Assembly (NCBI GenBank): GCA_013115145.1
Contig: JAAPAO010000625.1
Span: 1-20,053, forward strand
Origin: Perkinsus chesapeaki
Taxonomy: Eukaryota > Perkinsozoa > Perkinsida > Perkinsidae
DNA: 20,053 bases
Reading direction: 5' to 3'
Shown here: positions 1 to 10,110 of the stretch, piece after piece
How the letters are laid out: each line of letters opens with the position of its first letter
Numbering within the stretch: the first letter of the stretch is position 1
Notes under the pieces: generated by a model
The model's input: only the letters and a program-made list of their open reading frames with translations
Databases searched by the model: none
Told to the model about the DNA's origin: nothing
Made by a program: the position numbers and the translations under genes

Positions 1-103
1 TGTACAGTAATAATGTTATATTAATAATGTACAGTAATAATGTTATATTAATAATGTACAGTAATAATGTTATATTCATAACGTACAGTAATAATGTTAT
101 ATT
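1..103. repeat. 27-bp AT-rich minisatellite, about 3.8 copies
   Basis: Head-to-tail copies start at 1, 28, 55 and 82 with a 27-bp period. The unit begins TGTACAGTAATAATG. Copy 3 has one internal change, and copy 4 starts with C and diverges after about 103. The array runs off the left edge, so its full length is unknown. It lies upstream of the first phosphatase exon in the window and is most simply read as intronic. Confidence 0.93.
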
Positions 104-223
104 GTTATTGCGGGTGTCGATTTTCGAGCAGTCAACTAAGCCTAAACAGCAATGACAATACCCAATGAAATAACTGGCTGGCTTTACGCCAATAGCGTAT
201 CTTTGCTGTTTATTGATTACCAG

Positions 224-1339
224 GTTCAAGCTTCCGGCACTACCGCAGTAGTCTTCATGCGGAATCATTTGAAGGACCCGGAGGTCTTCTGGAGTGCTCA
301 CTGTGGTGACTCTCGCTTGGTAAGGCGATGCGTTTGATGTCCATTAACATTTCAACCCAACTAGGTTGTTGGCACTGAGGCTAAGAGAGCAGTCGAATTC
401 GTTACTGCCGATCACAAGCCCGATACTCCTGCTGAGAGGGAACGTATTGAAGCTTCTGGAGGAGAGGTTAGGTCCTTTACCTATGATGATGATTGGACAG
501 TGTAAGAGAGAGAGCAGCAGCAGCAGCTTTCATGGTGTATTGGTCAAGGCCCCTACGAGCTCTTAGTCGGTATGGTTTTGCCAGTCCCACAGTACCCCTG
601 TGATGAACGCACGTCCGTAACCGGATCCCTGTCCCACAGGTTGATGAAATGCGTCGAGGTTCTGCTATATAATATTATACGTTATTTATTACGTTATTAA
701 GTATGTTATAGATGGTATCGTATACATGACCTCATCCATCGTTTGCGGTTTTGTATTTCTCTCCTTACCATCCAATATTCTCACGCGCCGAACAATTAGT
801 ATCTCGCGTCCCATCGAGACTGTTGGGCCCTTGGAACCTCGCTGTTGTTTTAGGCATAGAATTTTCGTTAAAGACGCCGACTACCCTGGTCTATGTATGG
901 CACGGTCTCTAGGTGATCACTGTGTTAAAACTCACGGTGTCACTTGTGAACCAGAAGTGCATAGGCATACATTGCCGGACAGGAAAAGCAAGCCCCTTAT
1001 TGTAACCTACATAGTGCAAGAGACCATTCCAGTAACTATGGCTTGTAGATAATGGCGTCTGATGGAGTGTGGGAGTTCCTGGCCTCGGATTGGGTGATGA
1101 AGGCCATCGCTCGCAAGGTCCCTGTTGATGGTGCCTCCAGATGTATACAAAAGTTGGCTAAGGAAGCTCGGAAGAGGTAGGCCTTCACCGGGAAAATGCA
1201 GTTGTGCATATTTCTCGATGCACAAAGTTGCTTATTCGTGCACTCTGCCATTATTGTGTAATATTTGTTCTTCAGGTGGAAAGAGGAGGAAGGGGATTAC
1301 TGCGATGACATAACCACCATCATGATGCGTTTTAAATGA
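224..1339 (+). CDS. PP2C-family Ser/Thr protein phosphatase, C-terminal part (5' end outside window)
   Basis: Metal-dependent (PPM/PP2C) protein phosphatase catalytic domain that removes phosphate from Ser/Thr. Proposed exons: 224-319, 365-501, 854-1001, 1049-1176, 1276-1339 (TGA). All four introns are GT-AG with consistent phases. Spliced product motifs, in order, are SGTTAVV, GDSRLV, ADHKP, ERIEASGGEV, RIFVKDADYPGLCMARSLGD, MASDGVWEFL and DDITTIMM. These are the classical PP2C blocks, including the metal-binding Asp of the SDG motif and the Asp of the terminal DDIT motif. The PGLCMARSLGD form is the one common in protist and plant enzymes. The N-terminal block with the DGHGG metal site is absent and must lie left of the window. 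The reading ends three residues after the DDIT block, so the C-terminus is short. The 352-nt intron (502-853) is much longer than its 45-, 47- and 99-nt neighbours; I see no exon in it. Confidence 0.9.
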
Positions 1340-1390
1340 CTCCGGTTCTGTTGTTGCTGCAGCTGCTGCGCTCACCGTTGTTACTGTTCT

Positions 1391-1450
1391 CCTCCTCATC
1401 CTTTTCCAAGTCGGCCTCCTCCTCCTCATCCTTTTCCAAGGTGGCCTATT
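1391..1450. repeat. 30-bp direct duplication, pyrimidine-rich
   Basis: Two adjacent 30-bp units (1391-1420 and 1421-1450) share the core CCTCCTCATCCTTTTCCAAG and differ at only a few bases at their right ends. They lie in the 215-bp gap between the phosphatase stop and the next start codon. This may be 3' UTR or promoter of the next gene. Confidence 0.85.
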
Positions 1451-1554
1451 TGCATTCACCTAACCCAATTGATGATGCCTGCTGTTGTTCGTACCATTCT
1501 TGTCGCGTTCACCAGGGAGGGAGTGGGCAAGCGTATCGAGTAGTTGGAGGGGAA

Positions 1555-4500
1555 ATGGTGCTTTGTTGCGGTGGGAAGAAATCTGTCGAAACTGTCACTG
1601 AGACGTTCGAAGACAATCCCTTGGAAGCACACGAGAAAAAGGCAGGTAAGGAACCGAGAGAGCCAAACATCGTGAGACGCCATCTGATTTAAGCTAATGC
1701 GACCGCGAAACGAGGAGCGGACAGAGCGAGCCATGGCATGCTTCACAGAGTGAGCATAGAGAATGAACCCTGTCGATTGGGTCAATCAAATACACTTGGT
1801 GAAGGGACTGAAATACTGTAATACATGAGATAATACAGTCGAAACACAGAGAGCAAGCAAGCGTGAGACCAGCGTTACATCAGGCGAACGTCTGTGCCGT
1901 GGAAAGAGGGCGATGCCGAGCTCGAATGGTTATTGGGAGCGATCAGGCAGTTACCTCCACCAGTCTGGGACGCAGAGCTCGCGGCGTAGTCCTTGCTGAT
2001 TGCTTCCTCCACGACCTCACAACGCCCGCTTAGGCACGGACCGAACAAAATAGTGGTTGAAGAAATCATGAAAAAAATTCGTGAAGAGGCGATCCGACTG
2101 TACAAGCGAGCCATTGAGGAGAAGAGCTTCCAGTGGGTTCATGTGAAGAGCATTAACAGTGCTGCGATGCACGACATAGGTCTGTCGTGAACGAACTCGA
2201 GGGCTACAAGGCGGCGAAGCGTGGGGAGAATAAGGGTGACGAGGCCAGATCAAATCTGATGGATCCGCTTTTCGCATCAGATGAGGTCCCTAGCACTAAC
2301 TTGCCGAATGAGGCAATTTCTGGGGTCCTCGAGGGGTACAAGATGGAGAGCCTCTCAAATCTCGTCGGTAAGAGCCGTACGGGCTCAAGATCTGGGGGGG
2401 TTGGGTGAACCTCGGCTGCGAGATTTATTTCCTATTCAGATATGATGAAGCTACGTAAACCGCATTTTGGATTCGCGAAGCTTGAAGGCGATCTAACGCG
2501 TAAGCGATCTCGTCGCCATTTCGTTACACGTTTTTTACCTTTCGTTATCATTCAGATGTAGATGATAGATGCCAGACCGATGAACCAGCGAGGATTGCGG
2601 AGTGTGGTGCTCCGACACTCGAGCATCATACTGCTGCTATCCGAATCCAGGTGAGTATAAGGACGAGATAGACGGGTGACAGCTGTGGGGTTCGAACCCA
2701 CGCCCTTTCGGAATGGCGCCTAAAGCCACCGCCTTGGACCACTCGGCCAAACTGTCGATACAAGAGTTGAGAAGAAGGCTTATATGTTATTTCTGTTCCT
2801 TCACTCAGAGCCATATTAGAGGCTTCCTGCAACGGCGCATGCTCCTAACTATGAAGTCGCCAGCCTCTGAGCTTAGTGTGGATGCCAATGATGGCTTTTT
2901 GGTCGACCTTGGAACCTGTGCTGCCTCCGATAGAGCAAATGTCGGAGGATGCCCCTCTTCCTATCCAGACAATGTCATGGGTGTAGTGGAGGAACCTCAA
3001 GCGAGCAGTACAAGCCAGAACGTAGAAGACTCAGGAGTGGGAGTTGTGGAACCTGAGGGCATGATTACTGAAAGCCATCGGAAAGCTATCGATAACAGTC
3101 TGGGTGATTGCTTGCATCACGAGAAAAATGGTAGGGCCCGGGAGTGCGACGGTCATTGGCGGTCCGGCGATGGCGCAGCCGAATTTGTGAATGAAATCCT
3201 CCGAGCATCGGTCGACGCAGCTATCAGAGATGATGAAAGCTGCGAAGATATCCTGTCTGGTCGTGGCCCATCGAATACATCTCACAACGTAGAAAGGCCC
3301 ACCGGTCACGGCTCGTCCGGTGACTTCATAACTGCACGCGTCAACGTAGGATCCGAGTATACAAGCGGAAATGAGCCAGTGGGACCATGTGATGCCGATG
3401 CTGAAACCCTGAGAAGCAGCATGAGTCTGACTGCACCTCACCAAGTTGAAGAACAGTACGAAGATACTATCGGTGTCACGGAAGACGCTGAATATGATGA
3501 CGAGGAGCTTTGTGAAGACCATATTCCTACCGAAGGCTCTGTTGGTAGAGTCTCGTCCGCCGAGACGGCGGTAAGGAAGCCTGGGCCGATCTTCGAATGT
3601 AGCTCGAATATTGATAGTGCTGCTGGTTGCCGTGGAGAAAGCACACCCATGGAAGACTCCCAGTGTCCCCTTGACCATGGAACGGATGCTCTTGGCCAGG
3701 TCCTTAGCAGCGAACGGTTTCCTCACGACCCTGTCGATACAGGGGAGAAGTTGCCTACCCACAGCACGGCTTCGTTGGGTCTCGAAACAGACGAACTCTC
3801 AGTCAGAGCGGGGAACAGAAGCAACGCGAAACCTCGCTTACCGGCTGATGCGGCAAGCTGCTTAGAAGACCGCCAGCAGAATGGCAGCGCTCCTCCGATT
3901 GCCGCATTCGACAAAAGTGGTGTTTGCAGGGCGCCTCATATAGATGAGGTTGACTCTGATGATAGCGCGATACGTAGCAAGCTTAGTGGCCTACAAGAGC
4001 ACCCAGAGGGAACAGCTACTTTGGAGGACACACACACCATTGCCGAACCTGCCTCGGTGCAGGCCATTGGAGATGAATTCACTCACCAACACTTTATGGA
4101 ATGCGAAGGCCACAAAGCCAACTTGGGAGCGAGCCAGGAGAACTGTGGACCGGACGCACACTGGGAGGCAAATGAGGAACCTCAGCTCAAACGCCGCAGT
4201 GTAAATAGTAGCTCCTCAGCGCCACCCATCAGTGACTTACGTTCGAATCATGCCGTGCCCAGTGCATCACTAGATGACACTGGACAAATACTTGATGAGT
4301 TGCTGGAGGCTATGCCAGAAAATGCCATTGCGTTTCACGAGAACGCCCTGGAGACAGTCGACTCCCCCGACGATGGCCTCAGGCAGGAGCGAGATGAGCC
4401 CTTGAACGTTGGTTTGGTGTCTGTAGCGTATGAATGCAAAAGCCGAGCTTGTAACAATGAGTCTCCTTGTGGCAATGGTCAGTATGCTATAGTCGATACA

Positions 4501-7398
4501 CGGTCTGTAAGTATACCCCAAGAAAGCGCTATGGTTCATAAGGCGTCGGTATCTGGGAGGCCCCATAGTTCGGGTTCACCTGTAGGGTTCGCGACAGGTG
4601 AGACTGAAAGCCAGGACCAATTTGTCGACGGCTTGGAGGTACGTGAGCTAGGCAGTGACTGCTTCGAAGGGCTAGTTCGTACCGATCCTGGTGGTCCCAA
4701 TGACAATGAGTCAAAGGCGCGGGGTGAATTGTCTTATAACAAAGGTCTCGGAGAGATTGTGCCAGGAAATGGACTAATTCACGCACTTTCACAGGAGACT
4801 ATGCATGGAGAGGAGCCGCCAGAGACACAACCTGCCGTGGAAAGCAACAGCGCTAAAGCAGCCGACGGAGAGGAATACGCCATTGGAGAAAATATGCCGA
4901 ACGAAGACCACGCATGCCTCTTGGAAGCTGCTGCCAGCAAGGGGGTTGTCGAAGGGGGTGAGAGCAATTCGCGTCGGTCCGAAGTACAGATCGATAGTCT
5001 TCCAATGCCACTACCTAGCGGACCTCATACGTGTTTGTCTGAACAAGCGATGCGGTCTATAAGTGGAAACGGCGACCAGCTCGTGGAAGGGCCGGACGAG
5101 GTCCGCGAGCATGTGGATGGCGCTCTATTTGATGTCAAAGGAAATTCTGAGCGCGGAGCAAAGTGCGACCTAGAGTTCGCAATGGTTCAGAGAGGCTTGG
5201 AGGGAGCGGGCCTCGGTGAAGCAGCTGTGACTGAAGCCTCTCGTGGAGCTCGCGTTAGCGAATGCCCTGGGGTGCTTGATAGCATTGAGCTCGATCGGGA
5301 AGAGCTTTTACATCTGCCTGATAAAAGCAGTGGAATGCAGTATGGCGGTTATAGGGCGACGGATGATGAGTCGAAAGGTAGATTAGCTGATAGCAGACCT
5401 GTCGTAGAGAACATAGTGCACGAGAGGCTTGCCTATAACCCACATGCAGCAGAAGTACATCCTGTATACACAGATAAGGATGGAACCATTGACGAGGACG
5501 AGAACTTGGCTCTATTGGGGCAAGCACGATGCAGCGGCTATGTGTCTTTGAAGAGAACGGGCGACCTGCCAATGGGTTCGCTAGCCGTTCTTATGCCTCG
5601 TCCTTCTGAGAAGGGCCGATTGGGCGCCGCCCAGATGACAGGAGATACTCTATCCCCGACGAGACCATGCACCCAAGCAGAGCACGTGCCTGGCTCCGAG
5701 GATGGGCAAGGTAAAACGGCCGACGTTAGACGCTGATGAGCGTACCAGCTCAGCGCGACGAGCCGAGTCCCCAGATATTGCAGGGAGCCCTGTCCTGATC
5801 GAGCAAGATGGCAAACAACGGCTGAGGCCGAGAGCAGCAGTGAGAGCCTAGTCCTTGGACTGTTGCTCCGCCACCAGCAACGACTCACTCGGTTACAGAT
5901 ACCGAGCCGTACGCAAGGTTGTGAATTAACGGTTGAGGAAGAGGAGGAGGTCCGCGGCGGCCGAGTGAGCCTCGCATAAAATAGCAATACTTTTATGTGT
6001 TTGCGTCGAAATTACTAGGCTAAGTCTAGAATTCAGAGGCTGCACTAGGAACAGCATATTGTGAATTATGCTACGTAGTTTAGAGCATTTGCTCGATGGA
6101 AAAATCTCGTCATTCTGCTATCTCGAGCGCCGTGACAACTGAATTAGTGACAAAATCTATTGCAGTGTCATTATGTGTTTACATTCTCTCAAGTCACCTA
6201 AGCTATGGGCAAAGCTAGTCGCCACCGAGGGGACCGGCCTCGACGAGGCGGAGCAGAAACAGATCTTACATGAGCTCGACATGGAACGGGCCTGCAGGCT
6301 GAAACTGAAGCAGGAAAAGCAGAAGAGACGTGATGAAGTACTTCTTGCGGAGAGACACTGCTGACTGCTGCTAATTCGCTTTTTGTTGGCAGGTTAATAA
6401 AGAAAGGGAGCGGGAAAGGAAACGACTGCAGGAAGAGAAGGAAAACCAGCTCATAGCAGAACAGGAACAGCGCCGTCAGCGACGGGTGGAGGTAAGTCAA
6501 AAGTAAACGTTACAGTTTTCCAGGTGAACTTGACCTTACCTCAAGCTCTTGCTCGCAGGAGCTCAAGTTGTGGCTGGAGACGAAGGAAGCCGAGAATCGA
6601 GAACGGCGTGCACGAGAGCGCGCCCAAATACAGTAGGATGTGAGCCTCGATCGGTCCATAACGAGTGAACCAGGGCTTTGAAAGACGCCAAGCGAGCAAA
6701 GGAGGAAAGAGAACTGCAGCGTCAAGAAATTTTCAATAAAGAACGCGAAGCCCGATTGCGTCGTGCAGCTCGGCGGCTGGAGAAGCAGCGGATAAGGCTA
6801 GAGCGAGCTCAGCAAGACGGGAGCACAGGTAACAGGATCTTGTCTTCGAAGAAAGTAGGACGGCGTAGGTCATGGCTCGCCCTTGACTATGTTAACTTCG
6901 AGTGCGCCAGTCCTTCCTGAAGCTGATGGGCTCCTGTTGCCCGACTTGGAGATTCGACAAGTGCATCATCACGTACATTATCATCATGGACTCGATTTAG
7001 AAAACTCTATTCTGTCGGACGATGAGAAGACACGAATTGAGTAGGCTTACATAAGGGATTGGTAAACCGATGACGAGATCTCAGGAAGCAGTCTGAAGCG
7101 TCCGTCATTCGTGCCCAAGATCGGAGCAGGCCACGATCACCGAAAACGCCGGATTACTTAGTCCCTCTCCCACGACCACATTCCGTAGCGCCTCACGCCT
7201 GAGGTTCCGCGGCCGTTTTTTACGCGAACTTGCCTCAGGCTCGTGCGGCAAAGTTGAGAAACTTCATCAAGAGCACGCAGGATGCGTTCGAAACGTGAGC
7301 TCTGATTCAGCGTGTCCCGGAAGCAGCATGGCGGTCATACTCGTTGATACAGGTATTCGTATGGTGCTCGGTCGCACCGTCATAAGCCCTCCTGCTGA
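1555..7398 (+). CDS. Large IQ-motif, acidic, coiled-coil protein (about 1,512 residues, 18 exons)
   Basis: Not matched to a named family. Proposed exons: 1555-1645, 1694-1749, 1873-1985, 2034-2132, 2180-2367, 2440-2499, 2556-2650, 2809-5710, 5775-5839, 5899-5964, 6194-6337, 6393-6491, 6559-6632, 6674-6828, 6911-7040, 7085-7184, 7239-7294, 7353-7398. They sum to 4,539 nt, an exact multiple of three, and every junction is GT-AG. The product starts MVLCCGGKK. A helical N-terminal region is followed by an IQ motif (IQSHIRGFLQRR, residues about 233-244) fitting IQxxxRGxxxR, rebuilt across the 2650/2809 junction; such motifs bind calmodulin-like EF-hand proteins. Next comes a roughly 960-residue Ser/Glu/Asp-rich, probably disordered segment in one 2.9-kb exon. 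A Glu/Arg/Lys-rich coiled coil follows (about residues 1246-1400), then a His cluster (VHHHVHYHH) and a basic C-terminus. Least certain are the ATG, the 229-nt intron at 5965-6193 and the last three exons. A split into two genes near 5965-6193 is possible. A cytoskeletal or flagellar scaffold is inference only. Confidence 0.72.
2677..2756 (-). tRNA. trnL-UAG: tRNA-Leu (anticodon UAG), nested antisense in an intron
   Basis: The reverse complement folds into a full cloverleaf. The 7-bp acceptor stem pairs GACAGTT with AGCTGTC (one G-T pair). The A box reads TGGCCGAGTGG and the D stem is GCC/GGC. The anticodon stem pairs GTGGC with GCCAT (one wobble) around loop TTTAGGC, giving anticodon TAG. 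A short variable arm, T stem GTGGG/CCCAC and loop TTCGAAC follow, with a perfect B box. The next base, 2677, is A on the tRNA strand, the leucine discriminator; CCA is not encoded. The gene has no intron. It lies wholly within the 158-nt intron 2651-2808 of the IQ-motif gene, on the opposite strand. No run of four T occurs on its strand for about 600 nt downstream. Confidence 0.95.
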
Positions 7399-7716
7399 TA
7401 GTGTGACTTGTTTAACACTGGCATGCACCCTTTAGTATGCTGAATGTATGTTGTGTTTACTTGAGTCAGCATCAGAATCGAACCTGGGCCTACCACGATG
7501 GGGGTCCGAATAACATAGATACGCATTACAGCGCAGTTCACCCAGAAACGGGATTCCCAGGACCTCCGCGCAGAAATAATTTCTTGTGTGGTGCGTTGTG
7601 CACTATTTATATTCTCGACAGACACTAGTAGTACAGTACTACAAGTACTAAACTGACTTGACTCCATAGTTTCAGGATAACTTGCGTGAGGCGAACGCCG
7701 CGAGCCTCCGGTCGTC

Positions 7717-7740
7717 AACACTGACAGTGTCAGCAGTGTT
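7717..7740. repeat. Short inverted repeat
   Basis: Perfect 7-bp arms AACACTG and CAGTGTT enclose a 10-nt spacer that takes part in a second palindrome, CTGACA-G-TGTCAG. It lies about 320 bp after the stop of the IQ-motif gene. Another small perfect inverted repeat, GTAGTA-CAG-TACTAC, is at 7629-7643. No function can be assigned from the sequence. Confidence 0.7.
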
Positions 7741-8289
7741 GCACCGTACCGGATAGTTTCAAGCGTTTATGTACATACCGGGAACGATTCGCGCACAGAA
7801 TCCCACGGTTGCTGCAGTAGAAAAGGCAGTACATTACAAGGCAGGTCCGTTGTTCGATATCATGCCTTGCGCGGAAAGTGATTTCCGTATGATGTTTAGG
7901 CCGGCAAATGCAACTACTGTGTCATTGACAGTCTAGTTTAACGAACACCGTTGTTGCGCGTGCGTCTTAGCTCTGGCGCAAGATAATGGACCGGTAACGC
8001 TTGGGGCATGAGGCACTGGACTCGTCGCAGAGTGCCATTGAGCTGATGGAACAGAGACTTAGGCAATACAGAAGGATCTCTAAGGGAGGCTGGCCAGTGT
8101 GACCTGACCGACTGAACGTCGAGCGTTTCCTTCCAACAAAACTCGGCGCCCTTGCGCGGAGTCCGTGAGGATCATCCGCTGGGAGCGATTGCGCTGCGGA
8201 CGTTTTCACATGCGTAAAATCGTCCTTAAGAACGAAACGCCGTTTCTCACGTCAAATTGTTCTGTGCAAATTGTTCGTCAATGTGTTCT

Positions 8290-8404
8290 AGTTGCAGTGC
8301 CTTGCTGATAGAATCTGCGAAGGCCTGTGCGGACAGAAACATTTCTGTTTACGCTCGAGCTGCAGTGCCACGCAGACTGGATCTGTGAAGTCCTTTGCGG
8401 ACAG
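8290..8404. repeat. Imperfect 47-bp direct duplication
   Basis: The segment 8290-8336 (from AGTTGCAGTGCC to TGCGGACAG) recurs at 8358-8404 (from AGCTGCAGTGCC to TGCGGACAG) with scattered substitutions, separated by 21 nt. Overlapping reading frames here look like by-products of the repeat rather than genes. Confidence 0.75.
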
Positions 8405-8682
8405 TTGCAGTTCAACTTACGGTCACAAGATCGAAGCGATTATGTCACGTCTCCCGTCTTTCAGAGATTTCTCTTGTGTGCCCTATTTGAGCCGTCCTTC
8501 TGGTGTTTTGTCGGTTTCGGGTGTATTTTGTACGTATAATCATCTTCGTATCTTTCACCGTTGATTTGGTTCCACCAATACTGTCAAACCTGTCGGCTCT
8601 GACACGGCGCATTATAGCCCTGTGAGAGCTTTATTGTCAAGTCGTCTTTTCAGCCCCTGTGTTTTCTTTTGACTATCTAAAC

Positions 8683-10050
8683 ATGGGCTGCTCCACGAGT
8701 CGTAATGGGACCGTCTTAGATCCAACTTCGAGGTTGGCACCAACTGTTACGCCTAAGTTTGCCGAACAGTGTGGTTCACCAAATGAGATAAGTTCCGCAT
8801 CTACAGGTAACCGACCTCCTTCTCAACCTTTCACTCATGGGTTTCATCAGGCTTGAGCTGCGGATCGCCTTTGAAGGGTTCCATCTCTAACAGAACGACG
8901 GTTTGGAGGTAGGACATTTATGAGCGGAGCGTTGACGTATCATGCGTTGTTCTTTTTCTTCATTCGAAGGTCTCCCGTCGAGCCCTATTCCTCTCAAAGG
9001 AGGCGTCGTAATGAGATGCTGATGCAAATACGGCAAGGAAGTCGTCATAGTCATCATCACCGTAGCTCACATTTACCAAAGCCTCCGCAAGAAAGTGATT
9101 TAATTAATTACCTAGCGTGCTGCAGTCCTGCTTGCACTTAGTTTCTGGTACTGTCAAAGTTCACAGTTCGAACTCTGAGTACGATCGATCGGAATACGGG
9201 TATTTGGATAATCGTGGCGAAACGTGAGTCTTGTTATTCGGCAGCTAATGTATGTTCTATTCAGGGCACGTAGTCTCTGTAAGCAGGCATGTCATCAATC
9301 AGAGTCGACCAGTCGACCTCAGACCTTCCGTCGGGGAAGCAGGCGACCCTCCACTCGGCATTGAAGTCATTCTAATCTTTTTTTCCATGACGATATGTTG
9401 TAGAACACCCCTGTTGCTTTCTGAGGATCTTCCCTATGTTCAGAGTGTGACTTCTCAGCGCTGTGAAGCTGATAGTAATATTACACTATAAAGCCTGCTT
9501 TAGACCCCCGTGTTAATGATACTATTGTCTGCCACGTTCGCACTGATGTTTAAATCTGATATCTTATTGACGTCTTAGGTTGTTTCATCCATGTACGATA
9601 AGTTATTGTCTTCCGTACAGCGACGTAGAACTAACTTTTCTTTCGTAGTGCGATGAAGAGCTAACTTTGTCTAGCACTTTATCGCCACAAGGCTTGGAGC
9701 TTCAGGGACATAACGCCACTCCGATGTCGCTGGAAAACAAGTACAAAAAAACGAGCGTTCAATGCTCTGGTTTCCCTTTCACGTCTGTTGAGTTAGTTCA
9801 AACGAAGTACATTCTAAATCACAACCCTTGCAACCGTCTCTGCCGAGAGGTTACCCGCCACCTCTTCCGTTTGATGGAAAAGCACTTGACGGACGCCACA
9901 TCGTGCCCTAAATATGAGAAGGAGAACCCGTCAGTGATCGCGGCTTTGCTCGCTCGAGTTAGCTTATTAGAGAAGCAAATTGCTGCAGTGGGGCGTGAGG
10001 ATGCCGGTGGATTAGCGGGCGCCGAATTGCGAAGTTTCAGAAGGTTCTGA
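8683..10050 (+). CDS. Unrecognised multi-exon protein with MGC-type acylation N-terminus
   Basis: Not recognised. The ATG at 8683 gives MGCSTSRNG, the form used for N-myristoylation at Gly2 plus palmitoylation at Cys3, so the product is probably membrane-anchored (inference). Well-supported exons: 8683-8806, 8851-8908, 8970-9094, 9142-9223; introns of 44, 61 and 47 nt have consistent phases. A Ser/Arg/His-rich stretch in exon 3 contains RHSHHHRSSH. Less certain downstream exons are 9265-9278 (14 nt), 9323-9365 and a region starting at 9404; then 9579-9614 and a last exon beginning near 9649 and ending with TGA at 10048-10050. The last exon encodes a basic, Cys-containing region and a heptad-like stretch (AALLARVSLLEKQIAAVG). 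The joins at 9366-9403 and about 9454-9578 use weak sites and may be wrong. The stop is only 60 bp before the next start codon, so a fused model is not fully excluded. Confidence 0.55.
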
Positions 10051-10110
10051 TCGAACCATCAGTGTGGGGTCCACAAGTCACTTGTCGAGTATCTACCATA
10101 ATACCGTAAC

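Larger units (their letters stand above)
7399..8682. other. Gene-poor interval of about 1.28 kb
   Basis: No reading frame here links into a convincing gene by motif or splice phase on either strand. It should hold the 3' UTR of the IQ-motif gene and the promoter of the gene starting at 8683. Two short palindromes sit near its left end (7629-7643 and 7717-7740) and a 47-bp imperfect duplication near its right end (8290-8404). Confidence 0.6.

Noticed and set aside
1-103. Minisatellite considered as a CRISPR-like array
   Set aside because: Units are directly adjacent with no unique spacers, and the region is intronic in a eukaryotic gene.
1336-1554. Open frame running from 1336 into 1692
   Set aside because: Its first part is a translated pyrimidine-rich duplication. 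Only the part from the ATG at 1555 to 1645 fits a spliced model.
2713-2808. Start of the long acidic frame at 2713
   Set aside because: The ATG at 2713 lies inside the antisense tRNA gene. Upstream exons splice in phase 0 to 2809 and rebuild an IQ motif, so 2713-2808 is better read as intron.
3031-3762. 243-codon minus-strand open frame
   Set aside because: It is fully antisense to the large acidic exon, has no domain signs and no splice partners; it looks like a shadow frame.
7440-7560. Possible degenerate tRNA or tRNA-derived SINE on the minus strand (GGTTCGATTC B-box-like motif near 7470)
   Set aside because: Only the B-box-like motif is convincing. The T stem is not fully paired, and I could not fold an acceptor or anticodon stem.
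7967-8209. 80-codon minus-strand frame in the gene-poor interval
   Set aside because: No motif, no linked exons, and composition no different from its surroundings.
9155-9180. TTCGAAC motif resembling a tRNA T loop
   Set aside because: It lies inside a coding exon of the MGC-type gene and no cloverleaf can be drawn around it.
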